Shown here: positions 45,069 through 57,554 of the stretch, one piece after another
Position numbering within the stretch: the first letter of the stretch is position 1
Layout of the letters: each line of letters begins with the position of its first letter
Origin: Siphonodentalium dalli
Taxonomy: Eukaryota > Mollusca > Scaphopoda > Gadilida > Siphonodentaliidae
Direction of reading: 5' to 3'
NCBI GenBank assembly: GCA_032622095.1
Contig: CP136068.1
Coordinates: 136,345,989-136,409,988 of the forward strand
DNA length: 64,000 bases
Notes under the pieces: model-generated
What the model was told of the DNA's origin: nothing
The model's input: the letters and a program-made list of their open reading frames with translations, nothing else
The model's database searches: none
Made by a program: the position numbers and the translations under genes

Positions 45069-45742
45069 ACGATTTTATGCCGTGGAACATGCTACGGCCT
45101 GACCGTATGTTTAACGATCAAAGGTTGGCACGTTGTTGCGCGGTCTCAGACCGTTTAAGCGACTGGCTTTATTCTAGCAGTGTATATAATGAAACCAGCG
45201 CGTTTGTCGAGCTAAATTATTTACAGCTTTGTTGAAAAGCAAACCAGTTTGGATTTCATTACTATTTCCACAATTAACAGCCATTTTCAGACATAATGAC
45301 TGCTTTTTGTGTTATCGCTGTTCAATGTAGTGGACATGAGCGTAATTTGTTTATGTTGTAGTGAACTGGAGCTTCTGTTTTAGTGAACTGGAAGGTATAC
45401 CATGTCTTGATCAATCGATCTAAGTCAACAGTGGGTAATGTTTTATATAAAACCATACACAATGACATGATTTTTCCGTGGTCCCTGGTGTGTACGCAAC
45501 GCATTTCTAATTTCTAGCTAAACAGAAATATTTTTCAAAAAACGATGTTTATCTGTCGATACGTGATTTCTCCCGCCAGAAATCCGACTGATCAATGGTT
45601 ATTTCTAGAAGGAATTAGTGTTGATGTTCCCTGAAGTGTTTTGAACTTGTAGTGTTTATTGTATGTTTCCCCATGCTAATTGTTTGAAAACTGCGTCTAT
45701 TTATGTCGATTTAGGGGATTTCTCACCGGTATGGTCGTAGTA

Positions 45743-45917
45743 GCCGCCATTTTATATAGAAAACTCACGAGTGAACTGGACACGGGTCGATAGTGACGTT
45801 CAAATTATTGGTAAACTTGTGATTATGCTTTCTCTGAAATTCTGAATCGACAAAAACACTTGCCCGTTGGACAGTGTGGAGGATATATGGCACGAAAACG
45901 TAGCACGAGTGAAATGT
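45743..45917 (+). promoter_or_regulatory. Candidate promoter and first coding exon (tentative)
   Basis: GCCGCCATTTT at 45,743-45,753 is an exact match to the YY1 consensus (GCCGCCATnTT), often found at or just after animal transcription starts. About 130 bp downstream an ATG opens a short frame reading MARKRSTSE, which runs straight into GTAAGTATT at about 45,916, a near-perfect 5' splice site. I could not find a following exon within the window, and no TATA box or CpG cluster is obvious. It could be a real first exon or coincidence. Confidence 0.25.
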
Positions 45918-46546
45918 AAGTATTCGTTGTGCACAACGAGTTGGAAAGGAGATTTGAGAATATGATGCAAGTTGTGTTCTCTATTTATTCAACATTGCGT
46001 TGAACAATTTCAGTCATTGACTGACACCCGTTGATAATATAACTTACATACTTGTATGCAACGTGTCTGGTATTTAGTACAAAGTCCACAAACTGGTTCA
46101 AAATACACAAAAATAATATTTGTTACATAAACGCTTCGTAGATGAATATTTAATTACCCTTCGATTTTGTATATCCCGTGTAAAAATTGGTTATGAAGAA
46201 CTCCGGTTATGGCCATAGGTCTGACCGGTCGTTTAATAGGCCATAGGTCATTTAATAAGACGTCCAGTCCATGCAGCGACTCGCGCCTCAAAGACACTTT
46301 CAACGATAAGTAGTATATATTTATTATGCGTCATCAGAAGCGGAATTGTTTACTGACCCACTCAAATCAATCATGCCACATAACTGCGCGTCTCTCGTAT
46401 TTATTGAAAATATTAGCTCCATTAACCAGGAAGCGATCAACTAAATTCAAAAATCGAGTCTACCGTGAGTACTAGTTATCGTTCATACGCAACACAATAA
46501 ATCCTTATAAATAGCTAGAAAAATGAAATAAACACACAAAGATTGC
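45918..46546. other. Unannotated stretch
   Basis: No gene or repeat recognised. It would be intronic if the candidate first exon just upstream is real. Confidence 0.35.
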
Positions 46547-47181
46547 ATTAACACGAATGCAGATTTATAAACATACACGTATGGACAAGAATATAACTTC
46601 ATAATGTTTTAGATCCTAAATTCATTACTTCTTCGATATATCTTTGATTTATATTTGACCAATTATAAAATAGCATTACGTCACTCCAAAATGGCGATAG
46701 AAGTTGAGAATGTTCATAATTTCCGGGTTGTGAAATTTAATTTTTCAATAAATACGAGGGGCATGTGGTCGTTATGTGACGTGATTGGTTTGGGTGGGTC
46801 AGTGAACAATTCCGCATCAAATGATGTATAATATACGTGATACCGTCGATAGTCTCTTTGAGGCGCGAGTTTATACAAAATCCGAATCTTTGTCAAAGAA
46901 GTAGCGGACACCATGTCGAACGAGTGAAAACAAAACAGCCGCATTTGCGTCAGTTCTTCTGAACGAAACGTTTTACACAGGATACACCAAATTGAAGAGT
47001 AATACATATCGTTATACCTATATATGAGGCATTTATGTTACAAAAAAATATGTTTGTGTATTTTGAATCAGTTTGTGGACTGAAACAAATTGTAGAAAAA
47101 ATTAGGCCCGGCCAAGTTAGATACCTTTCTATACGATTAAATATTATTGGGGTGGGGTAAATTTTTGTTCTGGGGACCTGT
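46547..47181 (+). repeat. Dispersed repeat, copy 2
   Basis: Colinear with 3083-3572, from ATTAACACGAATGC through GGACAAGAATATAACTTCAT, TTTCAATAAATACGAGG, GAACAATTCCGC to ATTATTGGGGTGGGGTAAAT. It has indels relative to copy 1 and no coding potential. Sequence between the conserved blocks differs enough to imply an old family. Confidence 0.65.
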
Positions 47182-47189
47182 GGTCCCAT

Positions 47190-47874
47190 GTCCGGGAAAA
47201 CGTAGCTACCAGGAAACCGAGCACACACGTGGTCGATACGGTTTTACACACCGGTAACAAAAATTTAAATTTAATGGCTGCATGTTATCGTTTCATTCCA
47301 ATCTAATGCGCTATGCCTGATTAGTGTAGTTATATCTAGCATACATACGACGGCTTTGCTTCTTCAAATAACCAGCAGTAGTGCACTTTGCTTTCTTGGT
47401 AAATTGTTTTGTTCATATTTGACCCTCAACCACCCACCCTTGCGTGATATGCTAACTTTGCAATCGGAGTAAAAGTTTGTTTATGCTGCAATATTTAGGA
47501 GCACTCTGCTCCTCGTTACTGGAAATGTTACCTTGTTGTGGTAACTGGTAAAAAATAGAAGGTTAAAGTAGATCACAGAACCCAGTCTTTGTCACTGACA
47601 TTTTCGAATATATAACAGAACTTTTTGCGCAATACAATTGAAAACAATATGCATTGAAGTACGGTTATTCAATAAAAGTCATCTGATAATTTGTTTTCAA
47701 TAACAAGTTTGGTAACTGAAATGCAATAAAACTGCTATTCTTCTATTTTGGTTATGCAAACATCTCGCCATCACGATATGCTGAAATCGTTTAAACAGTC
47801 GTTTGCACGAGCATGGTGACAATATTATTTTTGTTTACAAACTTGATTTCCTGGTAGCACCGTTTTCCCGGAAG
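47190..47874. repeat. Inverted pair CCGGGAAAACG..CTACCAGGAAA
   Basis: CCGGGAAAACGTAGCTACCA (from about 47,194) is the near-perfect inverse of the sequence ending at about 47,874 (TTTCCTGGTAGC..GTTTTCCCGG). The ~25-bp arms could be ends of a ~680-bp element, but no target duplication was found. The interior shows no gene. Confidence 0.5.
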
Positions 47875-48229
47875 TGGGAACTATTATGCCCATGCATGGT
47901 GTGGAATGTATGGTCAATGTGGCTGTATGATGGTACACTGAGAGAAAAATCAATCGTGGATTTCAAAGATGTTCCATGCATCACTATCCGGTTTGACGTT
48001 ATTGCATATTTGTGCGGTGTTTGTTCCTCCAGAACCTTGAAGCAATGAGCATTCGATCTACTTTTGTTTGGCTTGGAAAACAAACAGAGGGTGATCAATT
48101 ATCACATCGGACAGGCAATCTTTAAGTAATATTAACCAGCGCCGACAAACAGTGCTGTAACTGTACAAAACAAGAAATGTACGCTCTTTTGTATAAAACT
48201 AGCAAATAAAAGTTATAAGTATATGAGAA

Positions 48230-49350
48230 ATCGATAGCACCGGTAATTACTTATGGGGCTGCGATATGGGGTTTTAAAGCACCACATGCTTTGAACAATG
48301 AGAAATATGGTTTATAAAATTCGCCCTAAATCTAAAAAATCCATCCTAACCCCGTTCGTATACGGAGAAACTGGCATATATCCAATATCATTAGTAAGAA
48401 AAATTAAATTCCTTTATTTCTGGGGGGAAATCATGAAAATGTCGAGTAGGCGCTCCAATCGACTCTATATACCATACAGTACACAGAGTTCGAGGACGCC
48501 AATGCGAAACTCAAATGGATCAAACACACGCACGATTCGCTGAATTACCTTGGTCTGTCAAACGTATGGACAAATCAGTCAGAGCCAATCGTTCAATAAT
48601 TTGATTAAATACGTTTATATGACGCTTACCTCCAAGAATGGAGGGGGATTTTATCATCAACGACAAAGATAGTCTTTTATAGAATACTTAAAACCGATTT
48701 CGGGAAAGAGCAATATTTCACTATTGAAAACCAAGCAGCAGTCGCGCGCCTAACTAAATTTAGAACCAGAAATCATAGACTACCCGTTGAAACAAGATCA
48801 TGGTACAAAAAAAGCTATTCCGACTGAACATGCACATTGTACAACCAATAGCTAGGCGACGAATATCACATTGTACTAAAATGTCAAAGTCTTGTCGATA
48901 TTAGAACAAAATATCTGAAACCATTCCATTATACTCGGCCATATATACACAAATTGAACTTTTCACGATAACGAATAGAAAAACCATAACCAATATCGAA
49001 TACTTCCTACGCGAAGCCCGGCGTATGATGGAGCCCCCAGGCTTAAATTACCGGTTTACCTCACAATTCTGTACCACTTCTCACGACCCCCGCCCGCCCT
49101 GATGACAACACAAGATCATGTGCCAATACATATAGTTGAAATCCACACCTAAATCCACTCAAACGTTCCCCACCCTTGATACCGCAATATATAGTTATCC
49201 CATCCCAATGACCACCCACCATGATATTACTATATATATTTGTTGATTTAGCTGCCACCCCATTTTACTAACAATTTCACGCATGCGCAACATTTTATTG
49301 TACTCGAAATTGTGTATTAATTGTGTCTCAAATTAAATCGATCTATCTAT
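48230..49350 (+). pseudogene. LINE fragment: RT ORF C-terminal region, decayed
   Basis: Broken plus-strand frames read TYGAAIWGF (about 48,250), VYGETGIYPISLVRKIKF (about 48,358), YRILKTDFGKEQYF (about 48,680) and KFRTRNHRLPVET followed by GDEYHIVLKCQS (48,756-48,900). These are successive landmarks of the post-RT and zinc-ribbon end of CR1/L2/Jockey-type LINEs and match the order in the fragment at 29.0-29.75 kb. Several frameshifts and stops separate them. A 3' untranslated region follows, ending in a TCTATCTATCTATA tail near 49,341-49,357, so the copy is 5'-truncated. Confidence 0.7.
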
Positions 49351-49459
49351 CTATATGTATTAGTTGTATTTGTCAACAAATCTCAATTTACAACAAAAAC
49401 ACCAGTCCATCAGTGTTGACATTGGCGCGACAGTAATTGACACTCTTAACTTCACATAC

Positions 49460-50720
49460 TTTGTACTTCATTAGCTGTGCACGAATTTTAGGACAAACAA
49501 AACACCGACACATGTGTCTAAACTCGGAACTGAAGGAAATTTCGATTTCAATCATGTGCGTTAAACATTTAATAGACTTTCCAAATCAGTTCTGTCAGTG
49601 CACTGCACAAATCCAGATCCTGGAAAAATCGGACCTTTGCCGAAAAACCTAAGAATTGTTTCTTGCATCACATCTAACGCCGCTTCACATATATATATAT
49701 ATAGTGTGCTGATGTTTCACAAAAACGAAGATTGGACATGTGCCTCTTGCTGCAACCTCCAACTGCTCACAGAACAGCCATTTATGAATGAGTTTGTCAT
49801 TTCTTCTGTGAGCACTTCACTGTCTTCAGCAGAATCTGTAAATCTCAATGGACAGGACATTAAAATATCAAACTGTTCTTCACATAGCGAAAACAATTCC
49901 TCCGATACGTGTATATTTTCGCTCCTGAGACATGCACGGAAGAAACATCCCAAAAATTGTATTGGGGGACATTAAATATCAACAGTGTTCGATACAAAGT
50001 CATGGATATTCACCCTATATTACATGACCAAATTGATGATTTTTGTGTTTGTCTTAAACAAAGCTTGATGATTATTTTAATGATTTTCTCTTTCATGGAA
50101 ATTGATATAGGTTACATCGTAATGATAGTAATGCATATGGCGGTAGCTTAATGGTGTTTGTTAGATCCGATATTCATTCAGCCCGCCTTTACCATGTGTA
50201 ATTAAACAAGACTGAGTTAATTATGATGGACTTGTATCTAAATCAAACCAAGTGGATAATCGTCTCTATATACAACCTCCTCAGCTTGACAACGCAATGT
50301 CAAAGTATGACAATACTGTTATTATAGGTGACTTAAATATTGACAAGCTAGTCGTGTCAAAGAGTCAGGATCTTAAATCACTATGTGACATTTTTGACTT
50401 GTCATCAAAGCACCAACTTGTTTCAAAAATGATTCAGATCCCTCATGTGTTGGTTTAATTTTAACTAACAAGACAAATAGTTTTAAATAAGTTTTAAACT
50501 TTCCTACAGGCATCAGTGATTTTCACAACTTTATTTGTGGTATCATAAAAGGTCATGCTAACATTTCTAAACCATAAAATATTTCACAAGTTTCAGGAGT
50601 TAGAATACGATATTTGTGTCACTGATCGTAAACTGCTGCAAGTTGAACTTGTTTTACGTGAATACGATATAGACAATGTATGTCGTCCAGTATCTCCACT
50701 ATACTAACATTGGACATGGA
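49460..50720 (+). pseudogene. LINE fragment: N-terminal region and AP-endonuclease domain, decayed
   Basis: Frames near 49,600-49,970 contain EDWTCASC and LLRHARKKHPKNCI, typical of the segment just before the endonuclease in invertebrate LINEs. After a one-base frameshift comes TLNINSVRYKV (about 49,970), the start of the APE-type endonuclease. Further on are GGSLMVFVRSDIHS (about 50,140) and VIIGDLNID (about 50,315), the conserved catalytic GDFN-like block. Multiple frameshifts are present. The RT domain does not follow; tandem repeats begin at 50.9 kb, so the copy is 3'-incomplete. It is not continuous with the LINE fragment upstream, which is the opposite end of such an element. Confidence 0.65.
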
Positions 50721-50904
50721 AACATTTATGATGTGACATATCTTGTGACATATGGTAAAATTTCCTTGAAATATGCTACCACACCCTCTGGAATGCCCTT
50801 CCGTTTTAATCCTTTGTTTTGTCCTGGGATTGCCCGGAGTACCGCCGCAGCGCGTGTCCGTTGTGGAATAATTGTTATTGTTTATACTTTGTTATCAGGG
50901 GTTT

Positions 50905-52090
50905 GGGGATTCGCTTACATTGACTCTACTAGGGCGTTTCAAAACACGCTGGTAAAACCAATGTAAATCACGGTTTACACAGGGTTGCTGTGGTGAATTG
51001 AGAATTCACCATGACAATACGAAAGTAGTGTGAGGCTTTACATTGATTCTACTAGGTTGTTTAAAACACGCGGGTAAAACCAACGTAAACCAGTGTAAAT
51101 CACGATTTATGTTGGTTTACTGGGGTGGACGTGAATTTACCGTGATTATACGAAAGAGATGTGAGGCTTTACATTGATTCTACTATGGTGTTTCAAAAAC
51201 ACACTGGTAAAACATTGTAAATCAGTCTAAATCACAGTTTACGTGAGTTTACAGGGTGAACTGAGAATTCCCTATGATAATACCAAATTAATGTGAGGCA
51301 TTGCATTATTTCTACTAGGGTCTTTCAAAAACTCTGAGTCATCGTTTACATGGGTTTACTGACGTGAGTTGAGATTATACTAGGTTGTTTAAAAACGCGC
51401 GGGTAAAACCACAGTGTAAATCACGGTATACGTTGGTTTACTGGGGTGGATGTGAATTTACCGTGATAATACGAAAGTAATGTGAGGCTTTACATTGGTT
51501 CTACCAGGGTGTTTCAAATCACACTGGTAAAACAATGTAAATCAGTCTAAATCACGGTTTACGTGAGTTTATTGAGGTGAAATGAGAATTCACCATGATA
51601 ATACCAAAGTAATGTGAGGCTACACATTGAATCTACTGGGGTGTTTCAAATACACGCTTGTAAAACCAACGTAAACCAGTGTTAATGACGGTTTACATTG
51701 GTTTACTGGTGTGAATTAAGAATTCACCATGATAATACCAAACTGATGCGACGCTTTACATTTGTTCTACCAGGGTGTTTCAAAAATAGGCTGGTGAAAC
51801 CAATCTAAAGCAGTGTTAATCACAGTTTACATGGGTTTACTGGGGTGAATTGAGAATTCACAATGATAATATCAAAGTCATTTGAGGCGGTGTATGATTC
51901 CACCAGGGTGTTTCAAAAACACACTGGAAAGAACCAAATTCAGACTTTAACAACGTAATACCAATGTAAATAATGGACTTGCATATTTTTGCCAGGGTGT
52001 TTTATATTCAACTAATGTAAGTCACACATTAAGCTGTTAAATAGCATTGTAACTTCTGCATTTACTAGGGTGTTCTCCAGCTACACTGAC
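50905..52090 (+). repeat. ~130-bp tandem array with internal dyad
   Basis: About eight to nine diverged units recur every 120-135 bp (starts near 50,917, 51,040, 51,173, 51,302, 51,491, 51,624, 51,757, 51,889, with one short unit near 51,366). Each has TTTACATTGATTCTACTAGG, GTGTTTCAAA, GGTAAAACCAA and GAGAATTCACCATGATAATA words. Each also contains a dyad: for example 51,085-51,120, where GTAAACCAGTGTAAATC and GATTTATGTTGGTTTAC pair over 14 of 17 positions. Decay increases to the right. Confidence 0.85.
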
Positions 52091-52515
52091 ATTGTTCGTG
52101 TCCTGAAAACTTCCCTGTAAATTGAGAATTTAATGTATCACCAACTTGATTTGCAGCATACTTTGGACAACATATGTTACCTTCCAAACAACATGGTAAA
52201 AGCGTATACTCTGTAATGCATTACCTTACTTCACAAAGCATCCCTCATAACACATATACAGATTATTCACTTAATTTTACACATTGACACTTATTCTACG
52301 CGTACTTATACGTGATTGTGTGTTGGCTGCATACCAAGTCCACAAAATATCCTGCATGTGCCATTATTAAATAATGCTCTCTTCAAGATGTGTTTGACAC
52401 CTTATGCAATTACAAATGTCATTCGTGACCCCCAATATGTTATCTCAAAGTATATGGCTTCTAAAAGCGACCATGGTATACCAGGGTAAAACTACTATGG
52501 TATACCAAATCACCA
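52091..52515. other. Unannotated stretch next to the array
   Basis: It holds a direct repeat of ATGGTATACCA (about 52,474 and 52,498) and a decayed tail of the preceding array. No gene. Confidence 0.4.
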
Positions 52516-53307
52516 CACTCTTAAAAATATAGGTACTTCAGAGTGCCTATGTAGGTACTAAGCTTTGTCCCAGGGGGAGTACCAACTTTTTGGTACTCTG
52601 GATTACCAAAAGTTTAGGTACTCTAGAGTACCAAAATGTTTGGTACTCTCGAGTACCAAGTTCTTGGTACTCTAGAGTACCAAATTGTTGGTACTCTGGA
52701 TTACCTAATAATTATTTAAGTTCTACCCGGGCATTGTGCATATAATACCAACCCCGCATTTATGTCACCGAAGCCATGACGCTCACGATATGAGGTGTCA
52801 AGAAATAGATGCTTTCATGATACGCCCTATATATTATCTGAAGTACCAAAATATCAAGACAGGTACTCTGAAGTATTTAGGTACTACGCATAGATCCAGC
52901 AATTTGATACTGCAGAGAACAAAACTGCCCTGATACCGGCAAATTTAACATTGTGACATGTTAGATCCCAAATTATGCTGCCGCGTTTAAACATCCAATT
53001 AAGTACAAAACCACAAAGACACACTTGCATAGTGCTAAATGAAATAATCCGACAGATCTACGACCGCGAGTCGACGGGCGGCCATTTATCACTTTAATTT
53101 AATCGTTTGCACACGGCACTCGATATTGACACACACACGGTCTCACCCAATCAGCATGGAGCCAACGATTGGCACTCTGTGGAGTACCAACGCATGTGGT
53201 TCTATAACGCTAAACAGGCTCTAAAGGCTTATAGTACCAAACTGTCTGGTACTATCGCGGCTTTAGGTTCCATGGGGTACCTAAATCAATTGCTTTATTT
53301 GAGAGTG
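52516..53307. mobile_element. Palindrome-rich element with CACTCTTAAA-type ends
   Basis: The left end CACTCTTAAAAATATAGGTA and the right end (reverse complement CACTCTCAAATAAAGCAATT..TAGGTACC) are inverted. Near the left end are successive palindromes GGTACTCTAGAGTACC (twice, about 52,617 and 52,670), GGTACTCTCGAGTACC and imperfect versions, spaced about 25 bp. Elements starting CACTCTTAAAAA with iterated palindromic GGTWCT words are common non-autonomous DNA transposons in aquatic animals (general knowledge; family not resolved). No protein. Confidence 0.65.
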
Positions 53308-54014
53308 CAGGGTGAAAACACATGAAATCACCATAGTGGCAATACAAGGGTCCAATCACCAGGGTGAAAACGCGGCTTAAATAAAAAGGGTGAAAGTACA
53401 AGACTGAGCTCGCCGAATTGAACATAGCGGAAAAAAAATACTAAAGTGAATCTTGGTGAAACAACTGGGTGACTTCATAAGCCACTAGCAGAGCAAAAAT
53501 ACAAGAATGATGTTTAGTGAAAATACTAGGCTGAATTCACATGGGGCCAATTCTCTCTGGTGACAAATACCCCTGGTGGCATTATCAAATCACCAGTGTG
53601 TTTTATTTTCTTACTGGATGTCCTGAAATAATACACAAGCATTTGAATAAAGTTTGTCCCTCGACTTACCTTGAACAAATGCCGCAACTAACAGACATTT
53701 AAGAATAGCACATGGCCCACATGCCATCCTTCATGCGCAAATGCTATGCCCAGAGATATCGGTGCTGCTTCTCACAGCATAATCGCATATGGCCACACAT
53801 TCCAGTTTCACTAAATATCTATAGAAACAGCTACTATACACGATACCCGGTCCCTGGTGATCCTTTCTTTATAATCCCACCCACCGTTGAGTACAGATAA
53901 AAACCGATCCAGTGAATTGTAGACACGACCATTTATTGAACCAAGAAGCATCCTGTTTCACGTCAGTTGCTAGTTTGTTGAATGCTTGTTATCTCTCACA
54001 ATAGGATATAGAAC
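53308..54014. other. Unannotated stretch with GGGTGAAA iterations
   Basis: 53,330-53,600 has repeated GGGTGAAAnnn and AATCACCA words resembling the decayed end of the array at 50.9 kb. No gene recognised. Confidence 0.4.
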
Positions 54015-54350
54015 TGCATGTGTTCCGTGCGTCAGTCTGTGTGGCGTCCTTCCGTCTATCCGTTTGTAACAATTTTGAAGCTCTATCTCAGTCATCATAT
54101 GGCTAATGTCATTGACTGTTCTGTATACTTCTAAAACACCACGGGTAAGGATATCAACACGAAACTATGTTCGTCCATTAATTTGTTATGGCAGTGAGAG
54201 TGAAAACGTTTCTTATCGTATGCTCCCTGTATCTAAGTTATCGTTTGAACGAATTAGTTTTGGTATGCTTATGAGGCAATGTGAAGGGAACAATATCCAC
54301 ACATACCAGGCTTTGTTTTTTCATTTATTCTGAGGTTATGGCCCTTAGAG
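54015..54350 (+). repeat. Degenerate repeat of the GTCCGTCT-lead type
   Basis: A pyrimidine/GT-rich lead (GCGTCAGTCTGTGTGGCGTC) is followed by CTATCTCAGTCATCATATGG, and it ends with GAGGTTATGGCCCTTAGAGT. The plan is the same as at 33,959-34,345, though sequence identity is low. Confidence 0.45.
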
Positions 54351-54639
54351 TGTATACTATGATCATCACTGGATCTAAATCATCTTAGATAACTTGCGAA
54401 TTATATTAATTTTGGTATAATATACATGGTCATAACTACAATTGAATGAAAGGTAACCACGTGTCAAGTCATTATTGGCCGAATCTTTCAGCGAAAAGCC
54501 AATTTCGCGAGGTGTAGTGTATTTGTTAGGCTAATCTTACTTAGCTAATCATATTTAATTTAGCAGTTGCTCAACAATATGTTTACCACAAGAAATACTC
54601 ATAGTCATGATATTATATTCCTGATATTCATATATACAC

Positions 54640-54830
54640 ACAGAGAACATTTGGTTCCCATGCAGTGGAACCAAAATGTGTTACCTGGTTTGTCCCAGTA
54701 GGAGAACCAAACGAAGAATCCCATATACATGTTTGGTTATTCATGAAGAACTAAAATAAAGAACCAAATCACCAACCAAACATACTTGCTTCGTTTGTTC
54801 ACGAAGAACCAAAATAAAGAACAAATTAAG
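54640..54830. repeat. Iterated TTTGGTTC/GAACCAAA palindromic words
   Basis: Words TTTGGTTCCC, GTGGAACCAAAA, GAGAACCAAAC, TTTGGTTATTCATGAAGAAC and TCACGAAGAACCAAA alternate in orientation over 190 bp. This resembles the terminal palindrome clusters of the CACTCTTAAA family, here with a GGTTC core, but terminal repeats were not found. Confidence 0.55.
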
Positions 54831-56225
54831 TCACAACAGGAATTCGTTATTTCTGAAAATCTGTTAGTTCGTAAATACGTTATACTGTTTAAAATTAAAT
54901 AGACCCCGAAGTCGTTCTGGTTTCTGAAAGAAATATCCAATTATATTGCTAACTTTACCCCTTCAAATAATAGCTTTGTCGCGTCGCTTGTTTCGAAATA
55001 AGTTGACAAATATAGCGTACACTTTACTACACGCCACCCCATATATATCACACTTCAGGAAAACGGGGCTGTCGGTAGATAGAGTAAGCAAACAATACTC
55101 ACGGGTCTCTCCGTGGTGTAGAAAATCCACCATTTCACATATTCGGGCATTTCTTGTAGTCATGCGAGATGTGGGCGCCACATGATTGATTTACCCTTGG
55201 GAATTACATTTCAGCATCTCTTTAACTGGGATAGATATGAGCCCTATACGCTCACTACACGTACGGGCTGTGAAATTGGGTAATATTAGATTCAATTTCT
55301 CTTACATTAGGTTAATGCTGAATATTTACATAGCCCGTGGGGCTACACTAAATCATGTTCCTTGATTGGTCAAATTCACAATTGGTTTTGAGTTCCATAT
55401 TTCAATAACACGAACCGACGTCACATGAAGCGATGGACAGCGTGCGAAACTCGTCAATATGACCTACCGCTATGAATCTCATTTCTGTCAATAACACGGT
55501 GGGGAATCACGTGGTTTCGATGTTGGTGAGTACCACGCACTCACAATGCGCTGACACACAAAAACATAATATATGAAAAACTGACACAAAACATTGCATT
55601 TTGACTGTCACGAGAATATGCTAGTTTATTTTTAAAATAAGTTGATACCTTAAAGAAAACAACTGGAAAATCGCGAAAAATGCTAATCATTTGTGCGATC
55701 TTCTTAATTTGCTCTTTCAATTCCTTGTGAAATAAGTTTGTAGCAAGCACAAGGTCGTTCATTTTGGCACCAAACGAAGATTGGCGCTATTATTGTGCTC
55801 AATGGACGCCTTGATCATACATCCGACCCTTGTGCTGGGAGAATTGATCAGTTCCGACTCTTAACACCGTGATATTTCTTCTTCTTTCCTGGTAGATTAT
55901 ATCGCCGTTAGTACCTCTAACATCCTCACTTCGCATCGTATGCACGGATAAATAAAATAGCAACATTGAATAAACTACACTGGGCATATAAACCCAGTGA
56001 TACCCAGATATAATCTGAAAGTGTTCACTGTGTATGGAATGTTCCCATAATGAGTGTAACATGCCATATGCATGTTCTACCGAATGACGTAGACCTATAT
56101 ATTTAGTTCATTATAATATACATGTGACACATGAAAATAGCTGTATATGGAACGCATATATTGGAGTTTCCCCACATAACTTCGATTCAATCACCATTTC
56201 AGGAGAAATAATTCAACATGTGAAT
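54831..56225. other. Unannotated stretch
   Basis: About 1.4 kb with short ORFs on both strands and no recognisable domain, repeat or terminal structure. Confidence 0.35.
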
Positions 56226-56249
56226 ATTGTATTGTATTGTATTGTATTG
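56226..56249 (+). repeat. (TATTG)n microsatellite
   Basis: Five tandem TATTG-type pentanucleotides. Confidence 0.9.
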
Positions 56250-57333
56250 GGATACCACGCTTAATAATTGTTGCAATGTTTTTTCTGTCTCCCCTGAATC
56301 GCGGATGGTCGCTTATAAGTATTGTGGGTATCGATAGGAAAACTGTTCGGTGCCGAACGTCATCCATGATTCTCGACGGTCCCAAATTCCCAAATTCATA
56401 TTTGAATGTCCACAAACTTGAACGATAGGGAAAGAAAGAAGAGATTTATTTCACTGAGCCCATTCGTCATACCTTTGAATATATGTATATGTAGTGAACA
56501 TTGTCCACTCAATTCATTCATATATTCAGTTAAAAAATTGAAAAGAATAATGGAAAAATGGTGCAAATATTTCTTGAGATGCGAACAAAATGTGTGTATT
56601 ATATTGCAGGGAAGAAATTGACTTATCCGAATTCAGCATAGTATATGTGCGGTTAGAGCTGACAGCATAACAGGTGGACAGGCAAGATATGTCACTGGCG
56701 ACTGAATTGGCCACCACAAAATTCATCCAGGTACTACATGTATGTGGAGTAATACTTAAGTGGAGGCAATGATTAGCCTGATGTTTAATAACCCTGAAAA
56801 AATGTGGCTGGGTATTGTTTAATGCGGTTAAACCCCTGTCACACTCAGGCCGGCGCTCTCACTGCGCTGCAAAAGTACCAACATATGACTAACACGCAGG
56901 AGGAGCGCCGAAAACTGTCGAAAATTGTCAAACTTTAAAAACAAAGTATGCTCCTATTGCGTTCCTACTTTGTCAAGTCTCACGCTCTTAGTGCGTTCAA
57001 GTCGCTGTCATTGTGATGCTAGTACGTTCTCAATAAGTTCGCAAAACGCTCTCTGCGCGGGCGCGGAGAGTATAGATAGCGCCTCCTGCGTTCTCCAGTC
57101 ATAGTCAGTTTTTAGGTTGTGGGGAAAATACCCAACACTCCGCAATAAATTAGCTGTCCGATTAAACTACTGTCACACTCCGCTGCGATCAGGCCGGCGC
57201 TTGCATTGCGCTGAAAAATAATCAAAGCGCCAAGCAAAGCGCAATAAGGTATGCAAGAACGTATTGGTGACGCAGTGGACACTGGATAGGACGGGAGAGG
57301 GTCTCTGAGATCGCTCCAGAGCGCCAGAGCGCC

Positions 57334-57365
57334 GCGCTTGTTTTGTGCATGCACAAAACAAGCGC
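57334..57365. repeat. 32-bp perfect palindrome
   Basis: GCGCTTGTTTTGTGCA followed directly by its exact reverse complement, with no loop. The inverted copy at about 58,991-59,022 has two mismatches. It contains a central TGCATGCA-like core (GTGCATGCAC). Confidence 0.9.
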
Positions 57366-57554
57366 AGAGGTTCGGCGTTCTGACCAGGCGTATTACCGTC
57401 GCCATGACAGCACAAAGCGTACTAATAACGCAATGATAACGACTTGAACGCATTAAGAGCGTTTACGGCGTGGAGGAAACGCAGTGAGAGCGTGAGACCT
57501 GACAAAGCAGGCACGAAATGGGTCGTACACACAGGGACGTGGCTAGAGGGTTTC

